A stretch of 14,950 nucleotides of DNA from Gemmatimonadota bacterium (lineage in GTDB: Bacteria > Gemmatimonadota > Gemmatimonadetes > Gemmatimonadales > GWC2-71-9): assembly GCA_003220955.1 (NCBI GenBank), contig QHTW01000011.1, positions 1,630 to 16,579 on the forward strand, in the 5' to 3' direction. A program made the translations under genes and the position numbers. Below the pieces are notes generated by a model that searched no databases, was not told the origin of the DNA, and saw only the letters and a program-made list of their open reading frames with translations. Of this stretch, positions 14,328 through 14,950 are shown in pieces (within the stretch, counting starts at the first letter, position 1; the number at the start of each line of letters is the position of its first letter).

Positions 14328-14950
14328 CGGCAGAATCACCGGTCGCCGCGTTGCGCCGCGAATACGACGCGATCGCGCGCCAGCTGGACAGTGCGCCGGG
14401 GAATGCCGAGCGCGAAGCGGCGAAGCGCGAGATCATCGCGTACTTCAAGAAGGTCGACGGCATGCTGAGCGAGCTGACGCAGCTGAAGGACGACATTCGC
14501 CAGCTCGTCGATCGCTACAAGCAGATCGCCGCCGACACGAAGCAGGCGGCGGCGCCGGAATTCACGGGGCAGCGTCCGGTGTTGCACGCCGATCACATTG
14601 GCGCGACCACCTTCATCGAGAAAGGCTGGAGTCTCATCTCGCTGGGCGACCACGCCGGCGCTCTCGCCGGGCGAAACGCAGGCCGAGTCGTTACTCGGCT
14701 GGGCGCAAATGCTGCACGAGGATTACGACGACGCGCTCGGCACCTTCCAGAAAGTGCTGATGAAAGAGCCCGCGAATTCGCTCGCGCGGATCAACGTCGG
14801 CTACATCTGCCTCAAGAGACGGATCTTCGGCGAAGCGATCGAGCATCTGTCGAAAGCGATCCGGTTGGACAACGACCGGAAGGCGACGTTGTACGCGCAT
14901 TTCTATCTCGGCCTCGTCTATTTGCAGCGCGAGATGTTCGAGGACGCCGA
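14324..14950 (+). CDS. Coiled-coil/TPR protein, frame-broken near 14658-14672 and cut by window end
   Basis: From ATG 14324 (ATGA overlap with cheW2), residues 1-75 are highly charged and helical, with a probable coiled coil (FKKVDGMLSELTQLKDDIRQ). A linker follows, then the start of a TPR (FIEKGWSLISLGDHAGA). The frame then changes. ALSPGETQAESLLGWAQML and further TPRs (DYDDALGTFQKVLMKEP, ARINVGYICLKRRIFGEAIE, HFYLGLVYLQREMFEDA) continue in another frame to the window edge. About eight TPR residues before LSPGE are missing, again implying a deletion of 3n+2. The break coincides with a GC-only hairpin. The product is probably another cytoplasmic TPR partner of the same system; its 3' end is not seen. 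Confidence 0.8.
   Translation, partial: MTAESPVAALRREYDAIARQLDSAPGNAEREAAKREIIAYFKKVDGMLSELTQLKDDIRQLVDRYKQIAADTKQAAAPEFTGQRPVLHADHIGATTFIEKGWSLISLGDHAGALAGRNAGRVVTRLGANAARGLRRRARHLPESADERAREFARADQRRLHLPQETDLRRSDRASVESDPVGQRPEGDVVRAFLSRPRLFAARDVRGRR
14655..14670 (+). other. Frame break at a GC-only hairpin in the terminal TPR gene
   Basis: CCGGCG-CTCT-CGCCGG is a perfect 6-bp inverted repeat centred where the frame changes from GDHAGA to ALSPGE. A hairpin at the join favours polymerase or assembler skipping. Confidence 0.75.

Noticed and set aside
1..14950. RNA genes, CRISPR arrays, insertion sequences
   Set aside because: The window is almost fully occupied by coding sequence on one strand; no tRNA/rRNA-like stretch, spaced direct-repeat array or transposase was found by eye.

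Overview
This window is one long, high-GC, plus-strand gene train. Sixteen genes run head to tail, and most junctions are 1-4 nt stop/start overlaps (ATGA, GTGA, TAATG or TTGA). The only real gap is 88 nt, between cheB and the first cheW. It is best read as one translationally coupled operon coding for a chemosensory pathway joined to an MglA-type polarity GTPase module. No MCP receptor, cheY, flagellar gene, tRNA, rRNA, transposase or CRISPR array is visible. The GC content, GTG/TTG starts and the mix of PATAN (DUF4388), TPR, roadblock and MglA genes suggest a soil-type, non-enteric bacterium. Gemmatimonadota is my first guess, with Myxococcota/Deltaproteobacteria or Acidobacteriota possible; this placement is inference.

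Layout: (1) 1-1376, the C-terminal part of CheA (window-truncated) and a two-site CheC phosphatase. (2) 1373-6053, a ~900-aa protein with about 22 TPRs, a PATAN/MshEN-like/TPR protein, and a TPR-roadblock protein. (3) 6050-7476, a small roadblock protein, an MglB-like roadblock protein and an MglA-like GTPase whose catalytic residues match Myxococcus MglA position by position. (4) 7473-9428, an unusual protein with two DnaA-type AAA+ domains and no DnaA DNA-binding domain. (5) 9428-11018, a second PATAN/MshEN-like/TPR protein, frame-broken. (6) 11015-14327, cheR (frame-broken), cheD, cheB, a hairpin-rich spacer, and two cheW genes. (7) 14324-end, a coiled-coil/TPR protein, frame-broken and window-truncated.

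Proposed working model (inference): receptors outside the window signal through CheW/CheA, with adaptation by CheR, CheB, CheD and CheC. The output feeds a Mgl polarity switch in which roadblock proteins act as GAP or scaffold and MglA as the GTPase. TPR and PATAN proteins connect that switch to a surface-motility machine, most plausibly type IV pili: PATAN proteins are linked to PilB control in cyanobacteria, and the TPR-rich SgmX is an MglA effector in Myxococcus. The tandem DnaA-like ATPase is the least expected part and could be a nucleotide-dependent organiser of this complex.

Three genes in the last third each switch reading frame exactly where some residues of a well-known fold are missing. 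That fits small deletions of length 3n+2, either sequencing/assembly errors in GC-rich hairpin DNA or real lesions.
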